A stretch of DNA of 64,000 nt from contig OZ037767.1 of assembly GCA_964035545.1 (NCBI GenBank), positions 24,447,128 through 24,511,127 of the forward strand, written 5' to 3'. This document shows, piece by piece, positions 24,136-37,907 of this stretch (within the stretch, counting starts at the first letter, position 1; each line of letters opens with the position of its first letter). Both the position numbers and the translations under genes were made by a program. This DNA is from Bugula neritina. Lineage: Eukaryota; Bryozoa; Gymnolaemata; Cheilostomatida; Bugulidae. Below the pieces are notes generated by a model, which saw only the letters and a list, made by a program, of their open reading frames with translations, was not told where the DNA came from and did no database searches.

Positions 24136-25159
24136 ACAATATACAGCTAAATTCTGATAAAGCTTTGTTTCTCTTCATTTAACTATAAATTTACAGAAAA
24201 TATTTTATTTACTCCAAAAGTGCCGTGTACATAGGGCTTTTCCGAAACATTAGCTTTAATACGACATTTAAGAATCAATATCAAAACTCTTTTTGTAAAT
24301 TACAGCACGCAGATTTTATTTTTCTGTAGAACTTTGCTACTATTTATAACGGCAGGAACACAATGACTGCTCAAGTCTTGCTTGTATTTAATCAAACTAA
24401 TATTTTGATTAAATACATGTATAAAATATATAGATCATAGGTGTAATGTTGTAGTTTAACAGCAGCTAATAACCTGTGAAGTATTTGTTACAGTTATAAA
24501 TATACACTTCACTAATTTCAGTAGCGTGTGCCAAGTTAGCTATAGCAAATGTAACTCATCAGCTATAATCTTCGAACTTCTATTTGGAGATATTTGGAAT
24601 ATTTCCTCTAAGTGGCCTAATAAAGTTTCACCTATGCATGAAATCTAGTAAAGCGTTAAGGATTAAGCTCTCTATAGATGATTAACGTTAGCTAAGAATT
24701 CCCATATAAAAATATCTAATTCATTACTCATGAATATAATATATTGTTAAACATCGTTTGAAGAGATTGGCAGAGTGCCAATCTCTTTGAAAAATAGAAA
24801 TCTTGTTTGTTGGCTAAATTGTGAAACAGGCAGTTATATTGAGACATACACCATTAGCAATATATTAATTTGAGTAGAAACTTTTACATAGGTAATAAGG
24901 CAAAGCTTTTGTAACATCCTCACCTATATCTGTTTGTCAAGTTCAAGTAGCAGGAAAGTTTTTGTAACATGACATAGTATAATATAGATAGTAGTTACTA
25001 GCAAATGCATTTTGTGTCACCTTAAAGCTTTTTATTACTATTAGTTATTAGTTAGCATGATCTCTAGCTTGCCCCACTCAGTATATTTGAAGCCACATGT
25101 TTTGTTACAACTTTGAAATTTTATTAAAAGTTCAACTGTAAAATAGTTACTCCCACTTG

Positions 25160-25235
25160 AAATCAACCGCAGTCCTCTAACTAGCACGCCAGAGTGCTAC
25201 CCATTACACTGTAGAGGCTACTGGGGGAATCTCAA
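25160..25235 (-). repeat. tRNA-like relic (A and B boxes)
   Basis: On the minus strand the order is GCCTCTACAGTGTAATGGGT (A-box region), a loop, then GGTTGATTTCAAG (B box). The spacing is like a tRNA, but no consistent cloverleaf can be drawn by eye. It does not carry the body of the SINE family found elsewhere. It may be a tRNA pseudogene or the head of a second SINE family. Confidence 0.4.
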
Positions 25236-27683
25236 TACCACATTATAGACGGAACGTAAGCTTGATAAGTTTAAAGCTAATCCTTATTACGTAGGCCTGT
25301 AGCATATTTTCGAGAACAAAAAAACAATGTAATAAGCAATGAATGTGATTTTTATAAGAACTTAGTATAATTTTTTTATAACTGAAGTTGGTAAAGCTGA
25401 CATTTTTGAGAAGCTTTTGTGCGCCAGCTTAAAGACAGGAAGCACAATAACAGTGAGGTTAAACTTGAGCAAATATTGTGCAATAACATGAGAATGAGCA
25501 ATGCAGAAAAGACATTCTACAAATATAAAGCAATTGTAATAGTTATCAGTAGAATGTGACTCAATAAATCACAGTATTGCAAGAATTGAACAATGCGCAA
25601 GGAACCATTGGCGAATTGATCAATTAATTGAATTTTGCAAAAAACAGAAGCAGGCCTTTGTGTGACTTTCTAAATCTACTGAGTGAATTATGCATAAGTT
25701 GCGCCTTTACTTGGTTGATCATAGGGCCATGCATTGGGGGGGGGGGGGAGGAGAAAGGGGTACTAAATGCTAAATGTCATTAGTTTTGTTAAAAACCATT
25801 TTCCCCGTAGAAGCTAATGCAAGTTATTTGCATGCTTAAGTTTTCAGGTAACCAATTTTGAAGTTACTTGGCTTGCTATATGCTAAATACTAATTTATCT
25901 AATATCAAAATATCATACATAAAGTAGTTATTTGTGTACTTTAGTTGCTGCATGAGCTTCTGGAACAGTGACATGTATACACAGCAAAAATACTGTGGTC
26001 AAATTTTGAATTATAAAAGCACGTGCTTTGACTTTTACATTGGCAGCTCAATCTTTGTGGAAATTATGATAATGTTGTTATTTGACAACTTTACACTTTC
26101 CTACAAATTTATATTCATATAATTCAGCTTCAATGTTTCTTGGAATTGTGTCGCTTGAAACAGCTAAATGTATCGCATCACAAACCATTTGTCATAACAC
26201 AACACAATGTAATTATTAGGTAAGCATATCAAGAGATACGAGTGTCACTCAACAAAAGTTATCTATTGAGCATTAGTTGCTAGCAACAGTTTTTATTAGA
26301 AACTACTAGTCTATTAACTATGCAGAACAATTATTTTTAGAAACTTTTCTTCTAGTATTGCCTAGAAAAGCTTTTGGTACTTAATAAACTTAGTTCAATA
26401 ATATATATGTTGCATATTTATAGTGGGATTACTAAGTAAAACACAAAATTTTTACTCATCTATGCATTGTTTGAATAGAAAACAATTCCAAGTTTAATGT
26501 CAATCTCTGCAACTTATTACAAAGACTGTTTTAATTTTTAGGCGAGTGTGGAGTTATCTTCTTTATTTAGATTAGTTGTGTTTGTAGTTTATATTTTGTT
26601 CTTCAATACGATTTTCAAAATATATTGTTTTAGTTTTGGATAGCCCGATAATAAGAACAAGTTCAAAGTTCATTCAACACAACTTATAGCTGGCTTTTGA
26701 CAATATTGACAATACTAATTTAAAAAGCATACATTATATAAAAATGTAGCTGTCAAACATTCACATTTAAGCAAAAGACTTTCTTGCAGTATTAATTTTA
26801 TATTATAACAGACCTTAAAAATAGAAACTTCTCTCTACAAGTTGAAGAATTTATTGTGAATTAAACTATTTATCAAACCAGTAATCAGTATATATAATAA
26901 TAGCTATTAGGTGTTCATAGAGTAAATAATTGTTAGTATAATTTATGGTATTTACTGTGAACTGTTTAGCAGATGTGCACCAGCTACGAGTAAATGCATA
27001 CTTAAAAGATGTGTTTCATGCCAAGAAATAATGATAAATATTATCAAGTTAAAACATTTTGTTATCAAAAATTAACATAACCATGAATTATAATCAATTT
27101 AACTTTAATGTCTGTTTAGATGATTCAAGCCAATTTTTTTCAGTTCAGTAATATAACATAGTAAAATAGGGCTGGACAGTGAACATCATGATAAATGCAT
27201 TCAGTATATCATATAATATTATATAATATTACAATAAATCTATAGGTTTTTGCATGCATTATGCAATTGAACTTATTAAAGTATAAAAAAGTTTCAACCT
27301 GTAGTTTGCATAAAAGTAAAACCTCAACTGTATTTAGAGTTGTTTGTTGTTGAAATTTGTCCAATTTCTATCACTCTAAAGTCTGCACTATCACTAATAA
27401 TTTAGCTAAATTATTCTGGCTAAGTTGGTCTTTAGCTGACAGTATTGAAAGATATCAACTATAGAACTGATAATGTTTAAATGCTGCAGCAGGAAATATA
27501 AGTGGTGGCAGATGATAATTTGCTCTTGTGTGTAGCTTGCTTACAGAATTTGTCTTCCCTAGATCTTTAGTCTATCCATTAAGAAACTAGAATGTTCTAT
27601 AAGAATGACCACTGCCAAGTAATAAATTATCTCACAGCAGTTCATGTAAAGCTCTTTGTAATGTTAACTATTCTTTCATGACT

Positions 27684-27779
27684 TCATATTATATATTTAG
27701 ATCCATGGGTCTTGCATGTAACTGAAGGTCTAGTAGGATAACCAGGCATTGCATCCTTAATTTTCTTCAGGCTCACGTC
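27684..27779 (-). other. Terminal-exon-like segment, possibly last exon of the ankyrin gene
   Basis: Behind an acceptor (rc CTTTTAG|GAC) the frame reads DVSLKKIKDAMPGYP, TRPSVTCKTHG and SKYII, then TGA: 31 residues with protein-like composition. It opens in phase 0, whereas the last placed exon of the ankyrin gene (30349-30384) ends in phase 1. One more exon is therefore needed between them, and I did not find it. Assignment to that gene is inference from strand and order. Confidence 0.4.
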
Positions 27780-28430
27780 CTAAAAGTTTACAAACAAAAC
27801 AATTATTTGAGCTGTATGTTTCAAGGTGCCAAAAGCAACATGCCAATAGTGAAGTTTGAACCTATAGGTACAGCACCTTACCACTTAGCAGTCTCAAGTG
27901 AGCGATTATGCACTACTGGCCTTAACCTATAACATATTGTGGTATCTCATAGGATAGTTTTAAAAGTGTTTTCAACCGTAAGATTTTCAGGTTTATCATT
28001 ACAAGTAGCTGTTGAACATTTAGCACAAATATTTTTATTAATAAGACAACTTTTGTTTTATATAATGAAAAGTTTTAAAAAAACTAACAATACACCGTTT
28101 TTAAATTTTTAGGCCAAGATACTATATAAAATAACGTTTTATAATTATGCAAATTTTGCAATACAACAGATCAGGGAAAGTAAAGACCCAGTTTAAACTT
28201 CTATGCTATTTGGTGCATATTTTACAAGTGCTCGGATCCTGAGATTATGAAATACTTAGATGTGCTTTTAGCTAGCTCTAAAACAACAAGCTGCATATTT
28301 ATAGCTGGCTTTGATTTACAACTTCTAAGTTGCAAGTCCTAACTAGTTTTTGCAATTGCCACAGGTACCGTTTTTTTAGCCCGTTTAGACTACTACCCTA
28401 TACTTTATTCTGGCAAAGTGACTTATTTAG

Positions 28431-28655
28431 AAGGAGCTGCCGTGGTCTAGGGGGTAGAGCACTGGCTTAGTAAACCCGAGGTCATGGGTTGATTTCCAGT
28501 AAAGGCCATTGGTGATGTTAGGAAGAGCATCCAGTCGTAATTGCTCCTGTGCCACATGTGAATTATAAGTCCTTAGCCAGCTTTAAAAAAGAACCTTTCC
28601 ATCAGCCGGGTTCTCACAGTGATAGTGACTATAAACTTTCTTTTAAGCTTTTTTT
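28431..28655 (+). mobile_element. tRNA-derived SINE, copy 4, with degenerate target-site duplication
   Basis: Same head-body-tail order as copies 1 and 3 (GCCGTGGTCTAGGGGGTAGAG, GGTGATGTTAGGAAGAGCATCC, GATAGTGACTATAAACTT). Flanks AAAGTGACTTATTTAG (28415-28430) and AAAGTAACTTATTCAG (28656-28671) match at 14 of 16 positions, so this insertion is older than copy 3. The tail has extra T runs. Confidence 0.88.
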
Positions 28656-30032
28656 AAAGTAACTTATTCAGATATCTAAAGGTAGTCAAAGAAGATTGGA
28701 AACTAGTCTATGTTATAAAACCAATTTCAGTAAAAAGCAAAATATTTTTTACTGTAATTGGTGTGTGCTGCGAGTATTACAACTAGTGAAGTTATAGTCA
28801 TAGCTTCCTATAGGTCATGCATACTCTGTCAACTTTGTTTGAACTGTTTATAGTTATCACGAAGCTGCTTTAAATGGATGTTGAGTAATTTTCCAAGCCA
28901 TTTCCTGATGCAATAACAAAAACAAATTCCAAGCTAGCATGTTAACCTTTAGACTATAGGTGTTACTGGGATCACAAAACCACAGTTACTTTGTGCATTC
29001 CAAATATTGGCAAATTTTGTATTGCTTTATTCAAATAATTAGATCTTGATTGTTTCCTGCTATTTTAACTGCGCCATTGGAAATTCCACAATTACCAATT
29101 TACGTCTGCTCGTACTTCCTTATATGTCAAATATCTAAATAGGTCAACATGGCTTTTGCAGCTGGCATGGGAACAATAATTTTCTATCTGTTTGTGTTAG
29201 TGTGTGGTTGCAAGATATGCTTTAACTACTAGCCAACTTGGCAACAGGTTTTCAAGTTTATTTACTCTCAAATCATACCAATATTGATGCATAGATAAAC
29301 TTTTTAGCCATCACAATGCCAAAACCGATAGTCTATTTTCACAAAGAGTGTAAATATTAGTGTCTAACTGTGTGCTCGTATAATGTTAAAAATGCTCCTC
29401 TCTGGCTGTTTGATTATGACACACTGACTCATGCAGTACAGTGAATTAGCACTAGCCCTGCCAGCTAATAATAGCTTTGGTGAAAGCTTTGAAGCCTGAA
29501 AGCTTTAATGATTGGCTGCCTGCCAATACATCTGGGTGGCATACCGATACAACTTGCCAACATAAGGCTTCAACTGTCATCGCCCATATATTATATATAG
29601 TTATAGACAACCAGCAATTATTATTCTTTATGCTTTGACAGCCACCCAAGTAACTGACATACAGTGAGGTGCTGATATGTGTGTACTGCTGTGTCTCACT
29701 CATATCTGGTTATTAAACGCCTTAGTTCCTTATTCAATAATGATTCTACTTGCTTTAAAATGAATAAATAAATAACTTCCTATAAATAATAAATTTTAGA
29801 AAGGTATGTCAAAAAATTATTTGTGAAATAATTTAGCATTTGATTTGTTTATAACCAAATAATAATAAGCTGTACTAGTTAAATGCATTGGAAACTCGAA
29901 GTTATCAATTCTGATAAATTGCAGTTTATTAGTTATGGTTTTGTACAATATTATGCACTGTTTTTGACCATTGCAATAACACAAAACTTATATATGAATA
30001 CTTTGGTATATTTTATATGGCAACATTATACG

Positions 30033-30220
<188 letters not shown>

Positions 30221-30348
30221 AATTTAATATCTATAATTATATAAATGCATTGGTATCTTTTATATAATTTTGTGCTACATATTGCTATTATCATAGATGA
30301 TTATATCCATCTGTATAATTTTATTGATATTGTTCATTATGTACTGAC

Positions 30349-33300
30349 CTGAGCTTAGCAAATAGTTCACACTGTCATTCACATCTAAAACAAATTAAAA
30401 CGTAACACTTGAGTAATCATATTTGTCTTCGTTGAATTTATTTTCTCCTAATTTTAGTTTACAAAGAAATATAGTGTTACAAATAGTAAATACAGCATAA
30501 ACTTATACGGAGCTACCCATTACAATTTTAAGGTTGTTGAATGAAGGGATGCTATTCTTTTCTATTATATGATAAATCATGCACCAAATACTAACTATTC
30601 AATTGCTGATTTTAACACCTTTGTACTTTTGTCACTTTTTTATGTAGCTATTTTATGGAAAAAACGTCTTTGCATATAAATATAAAGCAAATCACTTTTT
30701 TTCTCCTGCAAAGCCTTTTAAAATTAGACAACAATTAAGTAATCACAATGCAAAGCTGCCCCTTGAAACAAATGCACTTATTATTTCACCTGAAGAAAAA
30801 TTAGTGTAAATACACAGGCCAAAACATGGTACAGAAAGCTGGCATACTATAAAGTGTAATATCAATTTTATCAGAATATTTGCTAAAGAATTGTATTTCT
30901 AAATCCCCAGAGACACCTATCTTTAGATTTTCTGCTTAAAACTCAACACTTTTTGCAACTAGAAGACTATACATTCACCATAAAAATTCGTAAAGTTCAA
31001 AATGCTCATAGTACTTGACCATACGCGAAAATTTGTTGATCCTTGTCTAAATTTCTTTGTTTTTATGTTCTATAGCACAGGGTATAGCTTCAAATCTTAA
31101 TTTATTATTTTCTATACATATACAAATAAATTAGTCATTGAATTAGTTCTCGGTCCATAAACTCATAAAAATTTTCATCAACTTCAAGCAAACTGAAAAA
31201 CTTTGGGTCTAACAAATGTATAATAATTATTCAAGATTAGAATTTCCTATAAACATTAATTAACTTTGTTTAGAGCAAAAAATGGTCTGAGGTATGTTTT
31301 CTAAGACTGTAAACATATAACACATCAACTTAATTTATAAGGTTACAATTTAAGTTTATAAAAAGATAAAACACGGCCATGAAATTCAAGAGACACTTGA
31401 AATTTTCAAAAATCTAAATCTAGTGTTGCTACTTTATTTCAAGTTCTAATGAAACAAGATTTAGTACTAACAATTTTGAAAGAGCTTTCATTTATCCATA
31501 ATTATTGTTGTGTGCGAACTAACCTTGGAGCTGACGAAAAAATTGTCTCTGTGATGCCAGAAGTTCATCTTGCTCTGCTTGCAAACCAGAAGCTGCTGCT
31601 AAACAAAACTCAGGAGTGACTATTGATTTGTTTGATGCTGCTGTTAGCTCAGATGGCTGAATTTTTTTTGAAGATGCTTGTTTTGCTCCTCCAACTGCTC
31701 TATCATTTGAATATACTTCCAGTTATCTGGTAAATCATTGGATAAAAATTAGACAAATAAACACTACTCTAACTGTTTTACTTTTTTACGTGTTAAAATC
31801 TCTGGATTGTAACAATTCTTGCTATGCGACGTATTATGCTTGCACCCTTACTCTGGTGAAGTTGCTCGTTTGCTTCTTCTAGCCTGGCTATCTTCAGTTC
31901 CCGTCTTTCTTCAGCCTGTGAAGCTCGATTAAGTTCCCTTGACTGCTGCTGGCATTCCTTTTCTAGCCTCTCAATTTTGTTTTGTAGCAGTTGGCAGACA
32001 TGAATATCTGAAGTTGATAAATAATAAAAACTATAGTAGCCAAGTTGAAATACAAAAAAATCATATATTTATGCTGAAATAAGTTTGAAGCAGTCTATAA
32101 ATCAAGCATGACATGTTCAATAACTAATATTGCACAATAACTAATTATACACCAGCTACTCATTCACTAACCAATTCGTGCACTAATTAACCGTATAACC
32201 ATTTAAAGAGTGCTTGATGCAGGATTGTAAACTTATAGTTAGAATTTTTATTTTCAGCAATACTGCAGTAAATGAATTAAAATATGGAAAGCTTTGGTCT
32301 CATTGAATTTCTCTCAATGAAATCACAAACTATACCTGTTTTGTCACAGTAAATCTTAGGGATATGCTCTTTTAAGTAGGCAGCCAGCCCATGCTGTGTA
32401 CTTCTCATTGCAATATCTTCCGCTGTGTATCCTTCATTATTTGTGAAATTCCACCAGCAGTGCTTGGGTTTCTCATCAAAAGATAACTGTTGCTTTATTA
32501 AAGCTTCAACAAATTCGGTGTGCCTATTCATGGTAGCAATGTGCAGCGCAGTTTGCCCGGAGTCAGTTTGGGCTTCCAACAGCGCATGGTGTTGGTTTGA
32601 GGTAACTGAGCCAAGTAGACATTGCAGAGTGCCAATCTTTCCAGCATATGCCGCACAGTGTAAAGGAGTGTTCCCATACTTATTTTTTTTAGAGAGCAAG
32701 GTGAACCATTGTTCTTCTGTGAGTGTATGAAGGAAGAAATTTAGTATTTCTATTCTACCAGAGTACGCAGCCTTATGAATTGGTGTACTTTCAATGTTGT
32801 CTTCAATGGAGGTCAGTTGATACCAACAGTCTATTGCTTTTGTTCTATTATACAACACTTTTACTGAGTCATTGCAACCATAAATAGCAGCTGCATGTAA
32901 TGGTGTAAATCCTTTGACATCTTGAATTTGTAGAAGTTTACCAACCATGTCATCAGATCGAAAAGAACTTACCAACTTTTTCAACACATCGGTATGATTA
33001 TGCAAGATGGCGATGTGAATTGGTGTGTTGCCATGTTTATTCTGTGTTTGCAAAGCTGCATACCAGCTAAGAATGGAAACTGATGCTCTCATAATAGCGA
33101 TAGCCTCGGAATCGCCTTGGTAAACCGCATGGTGAACTGCTGAATTTGCCAATTCTTCATCAGGAAGCTGTAACAGCTCATATCTCTCCGTCAATGTGAT
33201 CACCTCAAGGATACATTTCAGTGTTTCAGTAAAGCAATTGGAAGCTGCAATGTGTGCTGCTGTGTATCCATTTAATTTCTTCAGTTGCAAAATTTCAAAT

Positions 33301-33668
33301 CTTTGTTCTTTACTAATGCTTTCGAGGATAAGCTTCAACGCAATTGATTGGTTGTTGTAACATGCACAATGTATAGGAGTATGTCCATGCTGATTTTGGG
33401 CAGCCACTAATGAAATTCGCTGGTTCAATGGCACTGAGTAAAGGACATAGGCTATGACTTCCACGTGTCCACTGTAAGCAGTTTTGTGCAGTGCAGAGCT
33501 TCCAATTTTGTCCGGAATCTTAAGTAGCGCAAGCCACTCCTGTGTTGTTGCCCCCACAAGGTTTTTAATGCACTTAAGCATTCCGAGCTGCCCTTTAGAA
33601 GCTGCTTGTATTATTGCCGTGCTTTGATCAGTCACCAGAAGTTTTATCTCCTCCGCCTTCAGACTCAT
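30349..33668 (-). CDS. Ankyrin-repeat and coiled-coil protein
   Basis: Exons: 32336-33668 (coding from ATG 33668; acceptor at 33687 implies an upstream exon), 31852-32007, 31524-31715 or 31644-31726 (two acceptors), and 30349-30384. The first exon gives about 444 residues, with eight or nine ankyrin repeats of unusual 39-40 residue period. Each has the TPLHxAA-type start (TPIHCACYNN, TPLHAAAIYG, TPIHKAAYSG, TPLHCAAYAG, TALHIATMN) and an extra segment such as LTEEQWFTLL before the next repeat. After GYTAEDIAMRSTQHG the next exon is a clear coiled coil (LLQNKIERLEKE, RRELKIARLEEANEQL). The donor at 32335 joins it in phase, so the apparent stop at 32277 is intronic. The third exon has two possible frames (see findings). 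Ankyrin stacks bind proteins and the coil suggests oligomerisation; the partner is unknown. The 3' end is incomplete and may include 27684-27779. Confidence 0.8.
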
Positions 33669-35426
33669 ACTGATTTGATTATTCTCCTGAAACAAATGAT
33701 GGCTGATACATACTACATTTAATATACATACCCAATCCAGATACTTTGTGTTGCTAATCTTCTAGGTAGAATATGAAATGAAACTGCAAAAGTTTGTTAA
33801 TATTGCTGTTTAATCCTTGCATACTGAAACAATGTTTACTAAACAATTACTTTTAGTTGTATCAATATACATCCACTATAATTCAGGCCACACCCTATTC
33901 GAAAAAGGTCACCAGAAAATGATTCATACTTTCACTGTATAAAAATGTAAAGCAGAAGAATAATGTTGGTATGTGAATGCTACTACCTTCTGTCAGTTTG
34001 TTAGAGCTGGGTTTAGAAAGATATAGTTTCTTTCCAATGCAAGAAGAATTTCAAAAGCCACTCCAAAGCCTGAGACCAAGAAATTCCTCTCTCTATGCCT
34101 GGAATATTAGATGCCTAAACTTGCCGATTGCTCTTACCCTAATGCCTGATTTGAGTTGCGTAGGCATGCTTTAACAATCTAAATTCTAACTCAACACCAT
34201 ATGAATATCTATATGATTAGTTGACATAATGTTATGTAGGTGGTGCCTGTGATAACAAGGAGAAACTTTTCTCCGAATATGATTGGTTAACATAGGTGAT
34301 GCTTGTAATAATAGTAAACTGCATTTTGTGCAGTCAAAAGTCAATATAGCAATAAATCGAATTTATATTCAGAAATACAAATAATGCATAATAGAAAGTG
34401 TCCAATGGCCTTTAAATACCAACAGCTGTACAAAAATGTAGATATTTGAGCTTGTAGGCAAGATAAAGACATGATGTGAGAGGAAATATGTGACCTGGCA
34501 CCACAAAACAAGGGATGTATATAAAATGTTGAAAACCTAATTATCATTATGGACTGATAGAGCAGACTTTTTCAAACATTTTGCACTTTATTTGACGTCT
34601 CTAGCATAAATAGAACTCGAGATATCAGTATTTAAAAACTTTAACGTTTTTAGAATTTCTAAATTACTGTTTCGAGAAAATCGCGTTTAAAGTTGGCAAC
34701 TCTAGAATAAGTTGAGAATTATTTGTTTACAATTTACAAGCCTTAGCAACGGGTCTTTGTATAAAAGAAATAGTGACAAATTTGGTATCAAAATAATTGT
34801 GAAAGTTTGGGCTTTCTGTTAAACTAAATTTCATGCTGCCTCAACATGTTAATTAGGTCAAATATGGCCACCAAACTTTTTGTCTAATTTATTTGTCAAT
34901 TTGCTTTTTACTTTGGTTAATGGTTGAAAGGTTTAACAATTCCAGCAAACAAGAGGATGTTTCAGCAAGTTTGTGTGTTAAGATATTTAAATTAGACATC
35001 CAAGTCAGCAGGAAGTCATATAAAACAAAATGGCAGCTGCTTCCTGTTATACATTGAATATCTTTCTCTCCTCTAATATATTGTGTAATATATCAAACTG
35101 CAGCTATTGAGCTGTGCTGTTTCATAATTATTGCTTAATGAGGAGAACACTTATGAGAAAATTATTTGACTATTATGCGATCATGCGAGGTTCATTCATA
35201 AATATCTTTATAATCTCTAACGGCAACTAATTTTAGCAATTGATTTGGCTGAGATGTTGAAAATATAAACATAAAATCAGCTATTAGAACTTTTGAGTTT
35301 TATTAGGCATTAATATTCACATTTAAAACATTAAATACATTATTTTAAAAACCAATTAAATGCAGTAAAAAATCCAGCCCGGATACAACCATTATGCTTG
35401 AATTAACTTTTATCAAGAAAAGAAAA

Positions 35427-35636
35427 TTAGGTAGCTTCTACGGCTTTTGCAAAGAAGGCACTTATCATCTTTCTACTTCCTTGGTCTTCATAATATGAGT
35501 TTACGAAGTATGGACACATAACATCACGTGTGTGGCAAAAGCTTCATCACTATCATCAGCTGATTTTCTAGCAATTATAGATGCTGCTACTTGACATCCA
35601 TCCTGCCAATCTACCCACTTATTGTCTATTCCAGAG
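35427..35636 (-). pseudogene. Frame-broken coding-like fragment
   Basis: After a good acceptor (rc GTACTTTCAG|C) the frame reads SGIDNKWVDWQDGCQVA, ASIIARKSADDSDEAFATHV and then stops at 35503-35501. A shift of frame near 35517 opens YFVNSYYEDQGSRKMI and SAFFAKAVEAT before TAA at 35429-35427. Both parts look like one protein broken by a short local duplication in ATGTTATGTG. I do not recognise the family. An alternative is a genuine terminal exon ending at the first stop. No partner exon was placed upstream with confidence. Confidence 0.4.
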
Positions 35637-37077
35637 CTGAAAGTACAATTTTGACTTCTTTTAAGTAACAAAAGGAAACGGTAGCTTGATTAGAAATTAT
35701 ACCCAGTTATATTATAAAAATTTAGTTGGCTAAACACTCTTGTGGTACTATTATGGCAGCAGTTAATTGTGATCCTGCATTTCATTAACGTTTAAATTTA
35801 TTGAATTCAACAGAACAATTTGAATCAAAAAAATTATTGATAATTTTCAAGCACATCATTAAAAGACTGCAAACCTTTTTATGAATGAAATAAGCAGAAG
35901 CCATAACCTTGCAAGCCAAAATTCAGAGTGTCTACATTAGAAGTATTAGATTGATAGGTAGTAGAGTTGTGTAGGTATAAGTCTTCACTCTAATGCCCTC
36001 ACAAGTCCACTTTCTAAAATGTACAGAATATCGGATTATTCTATATTAACATAGTATTATCAGTAAAATTACACATTATGCACTTGAATATCTAGCATAT
36101 ATGCAATTGGCAATTTTGAAGCAATGTCTTTAGATAGGCATTTAATTGAGTAAAAAAACGCTAGCTAAGTGCAACTGAATCTATTAAAAACTTTTACTAT
36201 AAAATCAATTTGAATTCAATAAATTACTTTAAAATATAAATAAATTTTTGCTCATCTTATAATAAAATTAAAAAGTTTAGACTATTTATGCATTCAGTTA
36301 GTGTTACTAATCACTAAATAAGACTAAAAGTAACTTACTGAAAAACTAAGTCAGTCAACTATAGAATCATCACGAACTTGCATTAAGATTTCATCATTAT
36401 ACTCATTTACATTTAGTCACATTTATCATTTCAATTTGGTTACAGGTGATGCTTTTATCAATATAAATATGATTATCAATTAAGTTTTGACAGTAACACT
36501 AACTGTAAGCCTGCATAATGTGATAAAGGTTTTATCATTATATTTTAAATCAAACTTTGAGCTAATTTAAAAATCACAAAAGGAACCAGTAGTTTGACTA
36601 GTACTAGTAGTAGTAGATCTAATGTTAATACTAATAGTAATAGTAATTAGTTACTGTGTTGAAAAAATCTAAGACAGAGGCTAAAAGTTACTAAGACTAA
36701 GAGTAAGTCTAATGTAAATTGAAATATTAACTATAGAATAAATCAATAAATATAATACTATCAGTATGAGTATCAACATCAAGTTTTAAGAGCGAAGGCG
36801 AAACTCAGAGTCAGACTCAAATACTAATACAGTAATACTAATAGTAATACTAATAGTGAATTTATAATTATTAATTACTTATACTTATACTTATAGTTAT
36901 ACTATTAGTATTACTATTAGTATTAATATTAATCATTAATGAGCTACATTTGGTTTTACTACCAAATACCAGTATCACTATCAGTAGTCGTAGATCATGA
37001 ATAATATTCACTATGATTATCATTATGAGTAATCGTACCTCAAACTGTGAATCATAGTGAGAATCATTCAAATAGTT

Positions 37078-37091
37078 ACTAGTAGTAGTAA

Positions 37092-37189
<98 letters not shown>

Positions 37190-37190
37190 T
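37078..37190. repeat. (AGT)n trinucleotide microsatellite
   Basis: About 36 nearly perfect AGT (TAG) triplets in a row, in a wider region where AGT and ATT triplets dominate. No ORF of interest overlaps. Confidence 0.96.
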
Positions 37191-37907
37191 AGAATAGTCA
37201 ATGGAATAGACTAAGACATACTGATACTCCTACTCCTAGTGATAGTCATAGTATAACTATAAGTATAAGTATTATTAAATTGATAACTACAAATAATCCT
37301 GGCAACAATTCTAAGTTAGTAGCGTAAATGATTGTTTTGAGTATAATTACCTGTATTGTTGTGGTTTTCAAGCTTGAACGCTAAAGATAAAGATTAAGTT
37401 CAGCATTTATCACCAAAGGGCAAAACAGCTCAGTAACTTAAAAGCTAACTTTGGATGGAACACGATGAAAAACTAAAACTAGCCTTCAATTTTAAATATG
37501 ATGCTTCTGACAATACGAAGAGAGGGGTGTAAGCTAAATTTATTTGATAAAAATAAATTTGCAAGATCTCACGCTATGAAAATGACTAAAATTGTCTTCT
37601 TTCTTTAATTGATAACTTCGCAATTTTTTCATCATTTAAAAAATTGAAAGCCTTAGTTACCAACTTTAAATGCAATTTTAGAGCTGAAGGAATCATCAAA
37701 TGCTTACGAAAGTATGATTTTTGAAATCCTTGGATTTTTTTGTATTAGAAAAGTCTAAAATCTAAAAATTGGAAATTAATTTCAAATTTAAGTATTTCCA
37801 AATTTAACCTTCATTTACTACACTTCATAAACGCCGCCACATCCCCGGTTTTGTCGCGACTGGTCACATATGTCCTGGGACTAATTGAAGTTATAAAAAA
37901 TATCAGT

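Larger units (their letters stand above)
20876..27683. other. Intergenic region, mostly AT-rich
   Basis: I could not support any cellular coding exon. Contents are a SINE at 22258, a 15-bp minisatellite at 23876, a tRNA-like relic at 25160 and a 15-nt G run at about 25736-25749. Small plus-strand ORFs here have no domain, splice context or composition bias. Confidence 0.5.

Noticed and set aside
29149-29232. 27-codon plus-strand ORF with good ATG context and hydrophobic core
   Set aside because: Too short, with no splice or conservation evidence; such ORFs are expected by chance in this amount of AT-rich DNA.
32277-32335. Direct C-terminal extension of the ankyrin ORF to TAA at 32277
   Set aside because: The donor ACAG|GTATAG at 32335 joins a coiled-coil exon in phase; the extension is intron.
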